64,000 nucleotides of DNA, taken from positions 62,084,552 through 62,148,551 of the forward strand of contig JAVIAB010000073.1 of assembly GCA_032433765.1 (NCBI GenBank). The letters are read 5' to 3'. Shown one piece after another: positions 10,536 through 21,032 of this stretch. The position numbers and the translations under genes were made by a program. Within the stretch, counting starts at the first letter, position 1, and each line of letters starts with the position of its first letter. Source of the stretch: Megaustenia siamemsis (Eukaryota > Mollusca > Gastropoda > Stylommatophora > Ariophantidae). A model generated the notes under the pieces. That model was given only the letters and a program-made list of their open reading frames with translations. It was not told the DNA's origin and ran no database searches.

Positions 10536-10988
10536 CAAAGATCAGATGGAAGGCCTCTTCTACCAGAATGGGTTGGGGGCAACATGTAGAACAATTTTTA
10601 AAATACCCTATATGTCCAATGACAGGACAGGCCATGCAAGTAAAGAGTTGCATTCAAAGTTTTATCCACAGAAAAGGACACTCCAGAAAACAAAACCACT
10701 GCTGCCTAGCAGTTACCATCGAGAGAAGGAAAGGCTTTGGAAGAACACCCAGACAAACGATGGGCAGGGTGGCACAACAGCCCTGGACTGCATCCACTGT
10801 AAAGTTAAAGTACGAGATTTGAACCTGCATCTTAGCACTCGAGTTTACACCCATATGTTCTCGGCCCCCTATCCAGAAATGTTCAGAGATTTCTGTATAG
10901 TGTCGCCTCAAGCATCTAAACTCAGATGTGAGACAACATTCCTCACCTTCCCTGGTACCCATTTCTGCCAACGGCTGGGTCGACCGTG
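10536..10988. other. Unassigned with overlapping chance ORFs
   Basis: Two overlapping plus-strand frames (up to 156 codons) and one minus-strand frame cross this stretch. None shows a known motif, and the plus-strand frame runs into the poly-T of the SINE. It may be the 3' UTR of the LINE fragment before it. Confidence 0.35.
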
Positions 10989-11116
10989 GGGTTTTTTTTT
11001 TTTTTTTCAACCATGAGTACAATTCACACTGCTCCCAGCGAGAATCGAACACGGGTTGTCCGAACGTCGGTAGTCCAGTCGGGTGGTTTTCCCAACTAGG
11101 CTACTGAGGCCCCCAA
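10989..11116 (-). mobile_element. Second tRNA-like SINE type
   Basis: On the minus strand it begins GGGGGCCTCAGTAGCCTAGT (A box-like) and has GTGTTCGATTCTCGC (B box-like) about 60 bases later, followed by a short body and a long poly-A (poly-T at 10992-11008). The head differs from the other SINE family, so it derives from a different tRNA-like promoter. It is too unlike a mature tRNA to be a tRNA gene: the acceptor ends do not pair. I found no clear target duplication. Confidence 0.65.
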
Positions 11117-12405
11117 AAATTGTGCATCCACTCTACAAGAAGGAAAACTCCTACGTCACACAAAGATCCAGCTGCTGAAGGCTGAGTGTGTCAGCCATGG
11201 TGCAAGTTTAGAGGAAAAATCAGGACACACACGCATATATATGTTCACTTACCATCTGTTCATCATATGTCGTGATGTTGTTCTTACCCCTCCTTCATGA
11301 AACAGGACAAAGAGTGAAATACACATGATTACAAGACTTGAGTGTCAATAAAGAAGAAATGTGATGGACTTGCTATTTTTCTGAATTTGGCCAAGGCTGA
11401 TGGAATACTGTGTCAAAATTAAGCAATATTTCTTCTTTTTTTTTTTCTTTTCTTGGCTGAAAACCAACAGAACAGTAGGTGTCTGACATGTCATATGCCA
11501 TTTTGTATGGTAACAATATAATAGTCAGTGTCTGACATGTCTTATGGCAGTAACAAAGTAGTCAATGATTTACATGTATTGTGTCTTTTTTTATGGTAAC
11601 AACACAAACTCCCCACATTGCTTGGCCACAGCCATAATCTCAAAATACCCCAAATCTGCCTCAAACGATGTACATCTTTCTTCTGTTGTTGTCTTTGGTC
11701 TGTTTGCCTCTCTTTGTCTTTTCTCCTGAGTCCACTTCATTACAGTCTTTATGGTGGAGGATATGAAACTCTCATAAATCCTGAGTTATTTGAAGAAAAA
11801 AAAATTTTTACATGGATAATTTTCAAATGTTTATTGTGACAAAAGACATTTTTAATTTGTCTGTCCGTATGTATGTTATTCTTGCTGATTACCAGCATTA
11901 CTTTCCTGCCCACTTAAGTGAATGTATTTGACGTTGGCCTCTAATCCAGTATCATTTACATATTGTATGTCATCTTGCATGACAAATATTATTTGTAGTA
12001 TTTATCAAAGAATTCCCATGTTGTCTGTATCATTACTTAGTTTGTAATTGTCTAGAAGTGAGTGATTGGTGGGAACGCCTTTGGCACCCTCAGTTTTTTA
12101 CTTTGATTGATTGCATACATTAACAGGTGCTCATGGAAATTTAAATACAGACTTTGTCCAATGTAATTATTTTATAGTTAGAAATTCCAAAGACTCAATA
12201 TTTTCCACAAGCTGTCTCTTTGCATGCTCCCATATGAAAGCACCAAAATTGAAGTAAATTTTACTCTGTTGTTCAGGACATTATGCTATTATGTTTGTAA
12301 GGCTGTCAATGTACAGTATTTGTGTAAAATATTGCTGATTGGTATTAAGTTTAATGTTTGAAGTAACTCATAAGTTGAGATTTTGTGATAATTATTCAAT
12401 TTCAG
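11117..12405. other. Intron sequence, no gene
   Basis: No gene recognised. At about 11478-11605 a roughly 60-base motif (GTGTCTGACATGTCATATG...) occurs two to three times in decayed form. The rest is AT-rich. Confidence 0.5.
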
Positions 12406-12452
12406 GGGAAAAGCACAAAGTGCCTTAGCAACATCTTTCCAAGTGCTGTCAG
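12406..12452 (+). CDS. AP5Z1: AP5Z1 exon, 47 bp
   Basis: A small exon between ATTTCAG and AG|GTTAGT. It enters in phase 0, as the exon at 6614-6820 requires, and leaves with two bases that complete an Arg codon with the first base of the next exon. The peptide GKSTKCLSNIFPSAVR joins AVYILQ before it and CLKSQDFEK after it. The joined stretch resembles the vertebrate AP-5 zeta-1 segment LLAQG...VLRALESRQ. Other frames through the exon do not fit the phases on both sides. It is short, so the support comes mainly from phase and position. Confidence 0.72.
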
Positions 12453-12770
12453 GTTAGTTTACTGCATTCACAATTTGCTGTTAATTGCTACATAATAAAG
12501 TAATTTTTACTGTCCTACATTTGTTTACACAAATATATTTTGTAGTATTTGACTACCTCTGTAACTTTTTTAAAATGAATTTTTTTGTTCTCCTGAAAAT
12601 ATGTCTTAATCTTTACAGGACAGCCCTCCTCCCCCTCTTTTTACTCTGGTATGACTATGTTTACCTCTTTACACATTGCATGATTAATAAATAGTTTCTC
12701 TAATCATTTTATTGACTTTATAATTTCAAAATGACAATATTAGTTACAAAAGTTTTCTTCGTTTATGTGC
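12453..12770. other. Intron sequence, no gene
   Basis: AT-rich; nothing recognised up to the mariner inverted repeat. Confidence 0.5.
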
Positions 12771-14280
12771 GAGGGACGTTCAAAAGGTAATGCACCACAT
12801 CAATTTTCTCAGATAATAATAAACATAGAAGCATGAAATTTTGCACACTTTAAATATAGCTTGTGTTGATTGTCTGCACCAAATTGCAGTGCAATATGCC
12901 AAATAATAGGGAGCCACGATAGCTCATTGGTTAGTGAACTGGACTACAAAGGATAAGAGGTAGGGTTCGATCCTAACCGACACCTTCCGGGTTCACCCAG
13001 CCTTTAATGGGTACCGGATATTTTTCTGGGAAAGTAAAGCGGCACTGGCGTAATACCGACCACATTACCCCAAAAATCATGTGCAGAAGGTCTGTAAAAT
13101 TTATGGTCACTAACACCATATTCCCTATACGCCACTTGGCGTGACGGGGGTACTTTACTTTTTTTTTTTTTTTTTACTTATGCCAAATTATATGACTGCA
13201 CCAAACCGTTGAAATGGATCATGTTGGCAACTTGCCTTATAAGCAGAGAATTGTGATGAATTTCACATTTTAGAGAAGGAAACTGTTGTGAACATTCACA
13301 AGCATCTATGTGATGTGTATGGAAGTTTTATAGTCGCCAGTAGCACAGTAAGTCGCTGGGTTCAGAAAATAAAAGAATTGGAAAGCAGAGATACAGAGCT
13401 TCTTGAACGGCCGCACTGTGAATGGCCTGCCGCCAAAGCAGAGATGTTGAAATGCGCTGAGGGCATTATTCTTTGTCAATAGGCACATCACTACTCAAAA
13501 ATTGACTTTAAAGTTGTCAGTCATTGGTAGTGCAAATGCAATTATAAAAACTCTCGGATTCTCTAAGTTTTGTGCAAAATGGGTTCCATGAAATCTCACA
13601 AATGAGCACCGATTGCAAAGAAAAGCAATTTCTTCTGAACTGTTGGAGCATTTCAATGTTTATGGAGAGAACTTTTTGGCTAAGATTGTTACAGGGGACG
13701 TAACCTGGACACATCATTTTGAACCTGAGACAAGAAGACAGTCAAAGGAGTGGCATCTTCCACACTCACCACAAAGAAAGAAATTCAAGACATCTCCTTC
13801 AGCTGGAAAGGTCATGATCACTGTCTTTTGGGATATTGAATCTGTGATTCTTGTGTATGTTATGCCAAGAGGGGAGATAATAAATTCACAAGCTTACATT
13901 AAGACATTGAAAAACTCAATCAACGTTTTCGCTGTGAGTTTGGCTGCACAAGAATCTCACAGATCTGTTTCTCCTTCATGACAATGTGTACCTTCACACA
14001 AGTCTGGCAATACAGGAAGCAATCACCAGATTGGGTTGGATTGTACTTCCCCATCCACCATACAGCCCTGATTTGGCGCCCTCTCATTTTCATCTCTTTG
14101 GTCCACATAAAGATACCTTCCGTGAAATAAGGTTTGAAGATTATGAAGTAGTGATTCATGCAGAGAAGAAATAGCTACACGATCAAAACAAAAACTGGTA
14201 CAGGCTAGGAATACATTTACTTGTTGCGCGCTAGCATAAAGCTGTACAAGTGGATGGGAATTATTTTGAATCATACTGAT
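12771..14280 (+). mobile_element. mariner-like transposon relic with SINE insert
   Basis: It starts with a mariner-type terminal repeat (CGAGGGACGTTCAAAAGGTA). The transposase is spread over three frames: a helix-turn-helix region (13288-13482), then GDVTWTHHFEPETRRQSKEW with the first catalytic Asp (13613-13981), then LLHDNVYLHTSLAI with the second Asp across a frame change, and PYSPDLAPSHFHLFGPHKD with the third (13986-14174). The end reads VDGNYFES-like, the usual mariner C terminus. The matching right terminal repeat is not seen; LINE fragments follow directly. A SINE sits at 12909-13179. The element is dead through frameshifts and stops. Confidence 0.9.
12909..13179 (+). mobile_element. 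tRNA-derived SINE, copy 2
   Basis: Plus-strand copy. It starts GGGAGCCACGATAGCTCATT (A box), has GGTTCGATCC (B box) at about 12965, the same body as the other two copies, and ends in a long T run containing TTTACTTTTT. The flanks ATGCCAAATAATA (12896-12908) and ATGCCAAATTATA (13180-13192) are a 13-bp target duplication with one mismatch. It landed in the 5' untranslated part of the mariner relic. Confidence 0.92.
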
Positions 14281-14515
14281 GTTTACATGACTTATCTCTA
14301 TAAACATTGTAAAAATAAAATCCAACTTTCCTCTTCTCATGATGTGCCCGAAAAATGTTGATTGTTTCTTTCTGATGTTTCTTAGGAGCTCCCTTTTTGT
14401 GTTGGCCTCTTTGAGAATTTCCTCATTGGTCTTTTTAGCTGTCCTGGGAACTTTCAACAATCTTCTGAGAAATTCCATCTCTGTGGCCTCCAATTGTCTT
14501 TTCATTTGTTTGTTT
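14281..14515 (-). mobile_element. Family D RTE-type fragment
   Basis: On the minus strand it encodes RQLEATEMEFLRRLLKVPRT and KKTNEEILKEAN, then FFGHIMRRGKL. This matches 50460-50660 of the large family D copy. It abuts a second family D piece (14516-14890) that supplies the 3' end, so two insertions or a rearrangement are joined here. One in-frame run of about 70 codons is intact. Confidence 0.85.
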
Positions 14516-14890
14516 CATCATCAAGTACCGGGCCTAGTGGCGTAGGTGATCATATCTCTCCACAACTTTCAATCTCGGCAGCTATTTATCATTTCTGTTG
14601 TTAACCTTCTGCCAAGCCATTCTCTTAAGCTGTCTGTTATTTTTTTTCTCTTTGCTTCCCTCTATCTCTTCGTCCCTCGATTTTTCCAGTTGTTACAATA
14701 TATTCAAGTTGTTCTCTTCTCATTACATTGTGGCGATTCATGATTATACAAAGAAATTACGACTGTGGTTTTCTGTTGCCTTCCATCAGTTTGTTTACGG
14801 TTGACTCCTCTAGCCTTTGACTAAAAAGTCTCACCCACAAGGCAGTGGGGCTGTTTTACTTCGGGTTGTTTTACTTTGTTTGTTTACTGT
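14516..14890 (-). mobile_element. Family D derivative: 5' UTR joined to 3' end
   Basis: Read on the minus strand, 14890-14740 matches the family D 5' UTR also seen at 61310-61460 (shared block CCCACTGCCTTGTGGGTGAG). It then jumps within a few bases to the last about 210 bases of the element (14725-14516), ending in the ATGATGA tail. The whole coding region between is missing. The join lies at a short AATG overlap near 14725. Confidence 0.8.
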
Positions 14891-15109
14891 CCATAATTCA
14901 CTCCCAAAGATCAGAATTGGCTCTATATAGCACCAATGAACTCTCCTTCTCACCTATATTGACATAGATTTGTAGCATAAGGCGTTTTTCATTTTCTTAA
15001 ATGCTATTTTGGCCTGAACTATTCTGCTTTTTATTTCTGTGGTGCATCTTCCATCTGATATTATTCTGCCCAAATATTTGATGCGTTGCAATTGTTTCAG
15101 ATTTGTCCT
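14891..15109. other. Intron sequence, probable LINE relic
   Basis: No clear gene. The minus strand contains short frames (QAKIAFKKMK-like, KRIKYLGRI-like) of the type found in RTE C-terminal regions, too decayed to assign. Confidence 0.35.
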
Positions 15110-15400
15110 TTAAGCATGCAGAAACAAAATTTTGGCTTACTGCCAGAGCTACTGAGTTGAGTGTTCTGTGCACATTGTGAGCTATGCATTTCATCCGTTT
15201 TGATAGTGTTTCGATGTTCCAATTGCTTACTATGGATGATGATATCGTATAATGGGGAACAGATGGTTGTGTTCAATTTCTGTGCAGTTTCAACTTGTCT
15301 TTTGGAGCGTGCTGAGACTGCTATAATGGGGACTACTGCTACCTTTCTTTGTTTGGGAGTTGGGATATTAATTCGGATGACCGTAGCATAAAAATAAACA
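15110..15400. repeat. Repeat F, copy 1
   Basis: About 290 bases that recur at 16232-16545 and 30109-30422. Shared landmarks are GAGCTACTGAGTT, CTGTGCACA, CGTTTTGAT, GGGGACTAC and CTACCTTTCTTTGTTTGG. It has no open frame shared by the copies. The minus strand gives QRKVAVVPII in all three, so it may be a decayed LINE segment. Confidence 0.75.
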
Positions 15401-15779
15401 GTCATGTTATTATGGACCAAAATTATCATATCTGAAGGGAAGCATGGCCATGCATTGTAATGGATGGATAAGCCATGTATTTTTTTTCCCATCGTTTGTA
15501 TGGTTACTTTTTTCTCACATTCTCAAATAAATGTCTCAAGACCTCAACATGGAAAGCAGAACTTTTTTATTACAAAAAAAAAATACCAAATCAACATGGA
15601 CTTGATTTGTCTCACCTTTTTTTGTTGACGTTATTGAAGACTTTTACATTGTCTGGAATCTCATTTGGTTTCTGGTTTCTTTGAAAGAAAGCCAGGGTCG
15701 TTGGTATCATGAGCTTTCAGGTCTGATAAAATGTAAAGTCATTGCAACTTTTAGTCATCATTCAGAAGTTTAGACATAA
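15401..15779. other. Intron sequence, no gene
   Basis: AT-rich; nothing recognised. Confidence 0.5.
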
Positions 15780-16231
15780 ATTTTGATGTGACACTGTATC
15801 ATCAAATCCTTCCTTGACAACAGGGCCACAAGATTAATTGTTTTCTGCTTTGTTTCCTTTTTAATGTTCAGGTTTTGAGTTATTGGTAACTATTTGTATA
15901 CCATTGTGTTTCTCTTTTGTTATGTTGCTTAAATTTCCTTATTGCGGGTTTCATCCTCTTTGAAAATGCTTCCTAGGTAAATTAATTCATGGATATGTTT
16001 ATATTTGTTATCATTTATCTGAATATTAAGTGGAGGAGTAATTAATTTATCTTCATAGTTTCTTCCTTGAATATTATCTTAATTATATGTATCCACAAGT
16101 GGATAAATTATGATTGTATGGGTCTGCAATTTACCTTCATTTTCACATATTAAACTTTACTCATCTGCGGAAAGTAATTAATTCCCTGGGTCATGTACAG
16201 TCTCCTTTATCATCTGAGTTTTATCTCCCGG
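15780..16231 (-). mobile_element. RTE-like relic (RT thumb region)
   Basis: The minus strand gives, in one broken frame, LITPPLNIQINDNKYKHIHE then LIYLGSIFKEDETRNKEI. The YLGS motif and its setting are those found shortly after the RT active site in RTE-type LINEs. Several stops are present. Confidence 0.6.
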
Positions 16232-16545
16232 CTTGTTGCAGGAGCTACTGAGTTAAGTGCTCTGTGCACACCGTGAGCTGTGCGTTTCATCTGTTTTGAT
16301 CGTGTTTTGATATTATTCCAATTGTTTACGATGAGTGATATCGTATGATGGAGAACAGATGGCTGTGTTAACTTTTTATGTGGTTTCGCCTTATGTCTTT
16401 TGGCGTGTGCTGAAACTACTATGATGGGGACTACAGCTACCTTTCTTTGTTTGGAAGATGTAGTAATTTGGATGATTCCACTGGCACGGTCAGTTGAGCA
16501 ATTATGGATTTTAATTCGTTTGCAAAGATACCGGGGCCTTCCATA
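16232..16545. repeat. Repeat F, copy 2
   Basis: Second copy of repeat F. It is closer to copy 3 (30109-30422) than to copy 1: both begin CCGGCTTGTTGCAGGAGCTA and both contain GGGGCCTTCCATAACC near the end, which copy 1 lacks. It directly adjoins the RTE relic on its left. Confidence 0.8.
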
Positions 16546-16742
16546 ACCGTCTGAGTTTTTTCTTGAGTTACTTTATTATCATGATTTTTTTTCTAATGTT
16601 ATTCTGTTTATATTTATGCTGAATAGACAACCCAGTCTCATTCCTGCATTTAACTTTAGTGCATAGGTTAGTACATTGTTTTTCTTTCATATATTGTGAC
16701 TCTTTATTGTATGGAGTAATTGTGAAATATTTATCATTTTAG

Positions 16743-17002
16743 ATGCCTGAAATCACAGGACTTTGAAAAGCAAAAATCAGGCGTAGCATTTGTAACAGCC
16801 GTGTCCCTTCTTCATAGTGAGTCCATGGATGTAGACACAGCTACTAAAATAAGTAAAAGCTTAGCACAATGGCTTAGTTCAGCAAGCATTAAACAAGCTT
16901 CAAATCCTCATGCTTTAAACCCTTTCCGTAAAGATGAGGAGAGTGATGTAACAGAGATAGATGGAACATCTAACACAAATATTTTCACAGCTTTAAATGT
17001 TG
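16743..17002 (+). CDS. AP5Z1: AP5Z1 exon, 260 bp
   Basis: Acceptor ATCATTTTAG and donor TTG|GTATGTG. The exon enters with one base completing an Arg codon, is open throughout, and leaves with one base that completes Gly with the next exon. The peptide contains CLKSQDFEKQKSGVAFV, KISKSLAQWLSSASIKQAS and DVTEIDGTSNTNIFTALN. This tracks the vertebrate AP-5 zeta-1 segment with LLSKRLVDWLRYASLQQG and VTEVDG...TDFFTVL, a match I consider diagnostic. The protein forms part of the adaptor core on late endosomes and lysosomes. This exon precedes the intron that took the three-level transposon nest. Confidence 0.9.
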
Positions 17003-17118
17003 GTATGTGAAAATATGTTATACCTGTTTTTATGCTGTATTTTAAACAAGTAAAGTCATGCAATGTCTTATACCTTTTACCAAATTAATAGTCATTTACA
17101 TATTTTTTCATGTTATGT

Positions 17119-17782
17119 ATTTTCGGGACCACGTCGACCATGTGATAACAAAATCCCGCAAAGGATTAGCCGCCTTGAAGGTCATGGCAGCTGCCAACAT
17201 CGAGCAGAGGCTACTTACTCTTCTGTTCCAGGGATTAGTCCTCGCACCAATCGAGTATGCCCTGGCCATTCTTACTGTCAGTACGACTCAAATTGATAGG
17301 CTGGAGAAAATACAAAATGAAGCTATGCGCATTATCCTGGGATGTACGAGGGACACTCCCTGTGTAGCAATGAGGTATCTTCTTGACTTTCCAACCATGG
17401 ATGACAGAATCAAGATCTGGAGAGCACGAGCATACCTGAAGATTAGTACAGATACAGAGCATCCATTGCACCACGTGCTCAACACAGAGAAAGGTACCAG
17501 GCTAAAAAGAGGCAAATCATGGGTGGGCCGAGCAGAAGATGTCATCAAACAGGTCTGTGGGCTTACCAATATCAGCGTTGGTGAGGAGTGGTTACTGGTG
17601 CCTACGTCATTCAAGGGGACTTTCTCATGTATTGTCACACTCGACAGGAAAAGTAGGGAACAGAACCCAGTCGTGGTTAATGCTGAGGTCAACGGTCTCA
17701 TCTGCGATAACACCGATGAGAAAGATGCAGTCATCTATACAGACGGATCTGTAAGACGACACGAAAGAAGTGCATGGGCATT
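17119..17782 (+). mobile_element. Family A LINE, left part (split by LTR element)
   Basis: A 5'-truncated family A copy beginning in the RT connection region (FRDHVDHVITKSRKG) and running to the IYTDGSV and AWAF region of RNase H. There the LTR element interrupts it at GGGCATT. The remainder resumes at 26159. The 11-bp repeat TCATGTTATGT at 17108-17118 and 26742-26752 marks the LINE's own target duplication. This left part is open over about 200 codons. Confidence 0.95.
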
Positions 17783-19182
17783 TGAAGAAGAGAGATAAAT
17801 AAAAGATAGGACAAGGGGAAGTAATGATGAAAATTAAGATGTTGAGAGGGGAGATAATTTAGATGGTGTGATTAAAAGGTGACAGGCCACGAGAATAACA
17901 AAGAGAATTAGTGCAGGTCTAGGGGAGACAAGTGAGGGGGCGCAGTAGATTCACGGGAAATAGAGATTCAGGAGAAAAGCGTGCGAGGCGAGGTACATGA
18001 GTGAGCGAAATTGAAGAGAAAGAACTTTTGGAAAATATAGATTATTCGAGCTTAAGTCGAGGCCCAGGGCAGACGTTGTGTCCAAAAACACAAAACGGGA
18101 CTGTGGGCAGGGGGCAGCATGGAACAGATTCAATTATTGGCAGGTTAGTGTGTGGCTAGTGTTAGACCGAGACGGTTGAGTAACTGAGTTACAGTAGGGA
18201 TTTGGAATATAGCAACTAGTGATAGGATGACCCTAGAGAAGGGTTAGTCATCAATGTGAGACACATAGATAGATGAGCTTAATTGAAGCTAGGTCTAATG
18301 TAGACTTCGTCAATATCAAGGTGTTCAGTACGAACTGTCGGCTGTGTGCCATTGTTAACAAGTTAGAAACCTTCATCAGTATCAATGTATTTAGGATGAA
18401 CTGTCGGCTGTGTGCCATTATGACTAGTTAGACACCTTCGTCAATATCAAGGTGTTCAGTACGAACTGTGGCTGTGTGCCATTATTGACAATTGAGAAAC
18501 CTTCATCAGTATCAATGTATTTAGGATGAACTGTCGGCTGTGTGCCATTATGACTAGTTAGACACCTTCATCAATATCAAGGTGTTCAGTACGAACTGCG
18601 GCTGTGTACCATTATTGACAATTGAGAAACCACCATCAGTATCAAGGTATTTAGGATGAACTGTCAGCTGTGTGCCATTATGACTAGTTAGACACCTCCG
18701 TCAATATCAAGGTGTTCAGTACGAACTGCGGCTGTGTGCCATTATTGACAATTGAGAAACCATCATCAGTATCAAGGTATTTAGGATGAACTGTCGGCTG
18801 TGTGCCATTATGACTAGTTAGACACCTCCGTCAATATCAAGGTGTTCAGTACGAACTGTCGGCTGTGTGCCATTATTACAAGTTAGAAACCTTCATCAGT
18901 ATCAATGTATTTAGGATGAACCGTTGGCTGTGTGCCATTATGACTAATTAGAAACCTTCATCAATGTCAAGGTGTTACGCATGAACTGTTGGCTGTGTGC
19001 CATTAGTGTGAGCAAGTTGTTTATTATTAAACTGTTATTACTAGCCCCTGGTATGTTGTGACGAAAGTTCCTTGGTGTGGTCAAGAAGAGTCACGTCCGC
19101 TCAGCTTCAGTGTACGACGGTAAGGCCCAATACTGTCATCTTTACCGGTTTGTCAATGAGTTTGTATTGCTAAACTGGTACA
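17783..19182 (+). repeat. 5' LTR of LTR element 1
   Basis: Begins TGAAGAAGAGAGAT and ends CTGGTACA, the same ends as the 3' LTR. The first about 1,263 bases (to ACTAGCCC near 19048) match the 3' LTR with only scattered differences. The last about 135 bases before GGTACA do not align with the corresponding 3' LTR segment, which is about 245 bases long. Inside lies the minisatellite at about 18295-19010. Confidence 0.85.
18295..19010. repeat. LTR minisatellite, two-part unit of about 130 bp
   Basis: Alternating subunits of about 65 bases. One carries TCAATATCAAGGTGTTCAGT and the other ATCAGTATCAATGTATTTAG. Both contain GAACTGTCGGCTGTGTGCC or a close variant. Five to six composite units are present. 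The 3' LTR (about 25190-25860) has a slightly shorter array, so array length changed after insertion or came from a different parent. Confidence 0.9.
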
Positions 19183-19186
19183 TTTT

Positions 19187-19204
19187 TGGTCCTTCGACCT
19201 GCGC
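19187..19204 (+). promoter_or_regulatory. Putative primer binding site
   Basis: TGGTCCTTCGACCTGCGC begins four bases after the LTR end. The TGG start and the position are those expected of a tRNA primer binding site, complementary to a tRNA 3' CCA end. The tRNA species was not determined. Confidence 0.6.
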
Positions 19205-19292
19205 AGGACAGTCACCAACGTCCACAACAGCAGCGACAGAGGCGGCCAACATCAACACAGGAGTAGTAGGAATTAATTAAAGTACATAATTA

Positions 19293-21032
19293 ATGGACGC
19301 TATAAATGCCCTCTCAAGAGGAAAAGCTGCAGGAAATGACAACATTCCCACAGATGTACTAAAGGACAACCTAAGCGTACTACTTCCACACCTATACAAA
19401 CTGCTAATTAAATGCTGGAGAAACGGAGAAATACCTCATGATATGAGAAATGCCAAGATTATAACGCTGTACAAGAATAAAGGAGACAGGGGCGACTGCA
19501 ATAATTACAGAGGCATTTCTCTCCTTAGCACAACAGGCAAAGCTTTTGCTAGAGTCATACTTAATCGCCTGCATAGACTTGCAGAACGGGTGCTTCCCGA
19601 GTCCCAATGCGGTTTCAGACCCGGGAGATCAACCATAGATATGATCTTCACTCTTAGACAACTGCAGGAAAAATGTCGGGAACAAAATATGCCGCTCTAT
19701 ATTGCCTTTGTGGATCTCACAAAGGCATTCGACACAGTAAACAGAGATGGTCTCTACAAGGTGTTAGAAGGCATAGGCTGCCCTCCTAAATTACTTAGGC
19801 TGATAATTTCCTTCCATGAAGACATGAATGGCAAAGTCCATTTTGATGGGAGTCCATCAGAGAATTTCAAAGTCAACAAAGGAGTGAAACAGGGATGTGT
19901 CCTCGCCCCCACCCTTTTTGGTATATTTTTTGCTGCCCTCCTAAATTACACCTTTGAAAACAGCTCAGGAGATATTTACATTCGCACTAGACCAGATGGC
20001 TCACTGTTCAACCTAGCACGACTAAGAGCAAAAACCAAAACAAATGTTGCCCTACTTAAAGAATTTTTATTTGCTGACGATGCAGCCCTAGTCGCTCATA
20101 GTGAGGCCACCCTACAGTCGCTGATCAACAACCTGGATAAAGCATGCGACCTTTTTTCACTGTCAATTAATGTTCAGAAGACAGTAATACTAAATCAAGG
20201 TGACTTCAAACCTATATCTATTACTCTAAAAGACTGCCCACTAGAATCAGTAGAGAAATTTACATATCTTGGATCCACAGTTACGCAAACCATCTCTCTT
20301 GATGAAGAAATAAACTGTCGAATTGGTAAGGCAGCTACGACCTTCGGCAAACTTACAAAAAGGGCATGGAACAACATGAAACTAACTCAAAAGACTAAAC
20401 TCTTAATATATCAAACTTGTGTGCTTAGCACACTACTATATGGATCCGAAACCTGGACAACATACTCAAACCAGGAAAAAAGACTAAATGTCTTCCACAT
20501 GCGATGTCTCCGCAAAATAATGCACATCAAATGGCAGGATAAAATAACCAACTTAACTGTCCTGCAACGTGCTAAGACCCTAACAATCATGTCGATGCTC
20601 AGAAGTCGAAGGCTAAGATGGCTGGGGCATGTCCAACGGATGGAAGAAAAACGCATTCCTAGGCAAATACTATATGGCGAGCTAAAACACGGAAAACGAC
20701 AAATCGGCAGACCTAAACTACGATATAGAGATATCTGCAAATCATCTCTGAAAGACTTCTCCATCTGTGAAAACGACTGGCAACATCTGGCAAGTGATCG
20801 CACATCATGGAGAGCACGTATAAGGAATGGTATAACAACATTTGAGACTGTTCTAAGACAGGACTTAGAAGAGAAGAGACTCATGAAAAAGGATGGTAAA
20901 CCCTGTGGACCAGCGAGCCTGACCTGTTCATTATGTGACCGCGTGTGTTTGTCAAACATTGGTAGAATTAGCCACGAGAGAAGCTGTTCGGCAAAAACAA
21001 TACCTCAAAAAATACGCAATAGCCTCCACTAG
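19293..21032 (+). CDS. Reverse transcriptase of nested LINE, C-terminal 579 aa
   Basis: An intact frame from a truncated non-LTR element. In order: RGKAAGNDNIP (finger), NYRGISLL, QCGFRPGRSTIDMIF, AFVDLTKAFDTV with the first catalytic Asp (about residue 145), GVKQGCVLAP, and FADDAALVA with the catalytic Asp pair (about residues 258-259). Then come YLGS, the YGSETWT thumb region, RWLGHVQRM, and a C-terminal Cys/His motif (CSLCDRVCLS...H...C, about residues 545-565). The family usually also has an N-terminal endonuclease, which is lost here. I do not assign the clade; the C-terminal zinc motif and the motif spacing are those of a LINE group common in invertebrates and fishes. The start Met is an accident of the target duplication. 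Confidence 0.9.
   Translation: MDAINALSRGKAAGNDNIPTDVLKDNLSVLLPHLYKLLIKCWRNGEIPHDMRNAKIITLYKNKGDRGDCNNYRGISLLSTTGKAFARVILNRLHRLAERVLPESQCGFRPGRSTIDMIFTLRQLQEKCREQNMPLYIAFVDLTKAFDTVNRDGLYKVLEGIGCPPKLLRLIISFHEDMNGKVHFDGSPSENFKVNKGVKQGCVLAPTLFGIFFAALLNYTFENSSGDIYIRTRPDGSLFNLARLRAKTKTNVALLKEFLFADDAALVAHSEATLQSLINNLDKACDLFSLSINVQKTVILNQGDFKPISITLKDCPLESVEKFTYLGSTVTQTISLDEEINCRIGKAATTFGKLTKRAWNNMKLTQKTKLLIYQTCVLSTLLYGSETWTTYSNQEKRLNVFHMRCLRKIMHIKWQDKITNLTVLQRAKTLTIMSMLRSRRLRWLGHVQRMEEKRIPRQILYGELKHGKRQIGRPKLRYRDICKSSLKDFSICENDWQHLASDRTSWRARIRNGITTFETVLRQDLEEKRLMKKDGKPCGPASLTCSLCDRVCLSNIGRISHERSCSAKTIPQKIRNSLH

Noticed and set aside
12406..12452. Alternative frame of the 47-bp exon that looks more like the vertebrate sequence
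   Set aside because: That frame does not match the phases of the exons on either side; the frame used does.
12909..12985. A tRNA gene at the SINE head
   Set aside because: A and B boxes are present but acceptor and anticodon stems do not form, and the unit continues into a SINE body with a tail and target duplication.
20411..20959. 182-codon minus-strand ORF
   Set aside because: It is the antisense shadow of the RT frame at 19293-21032.
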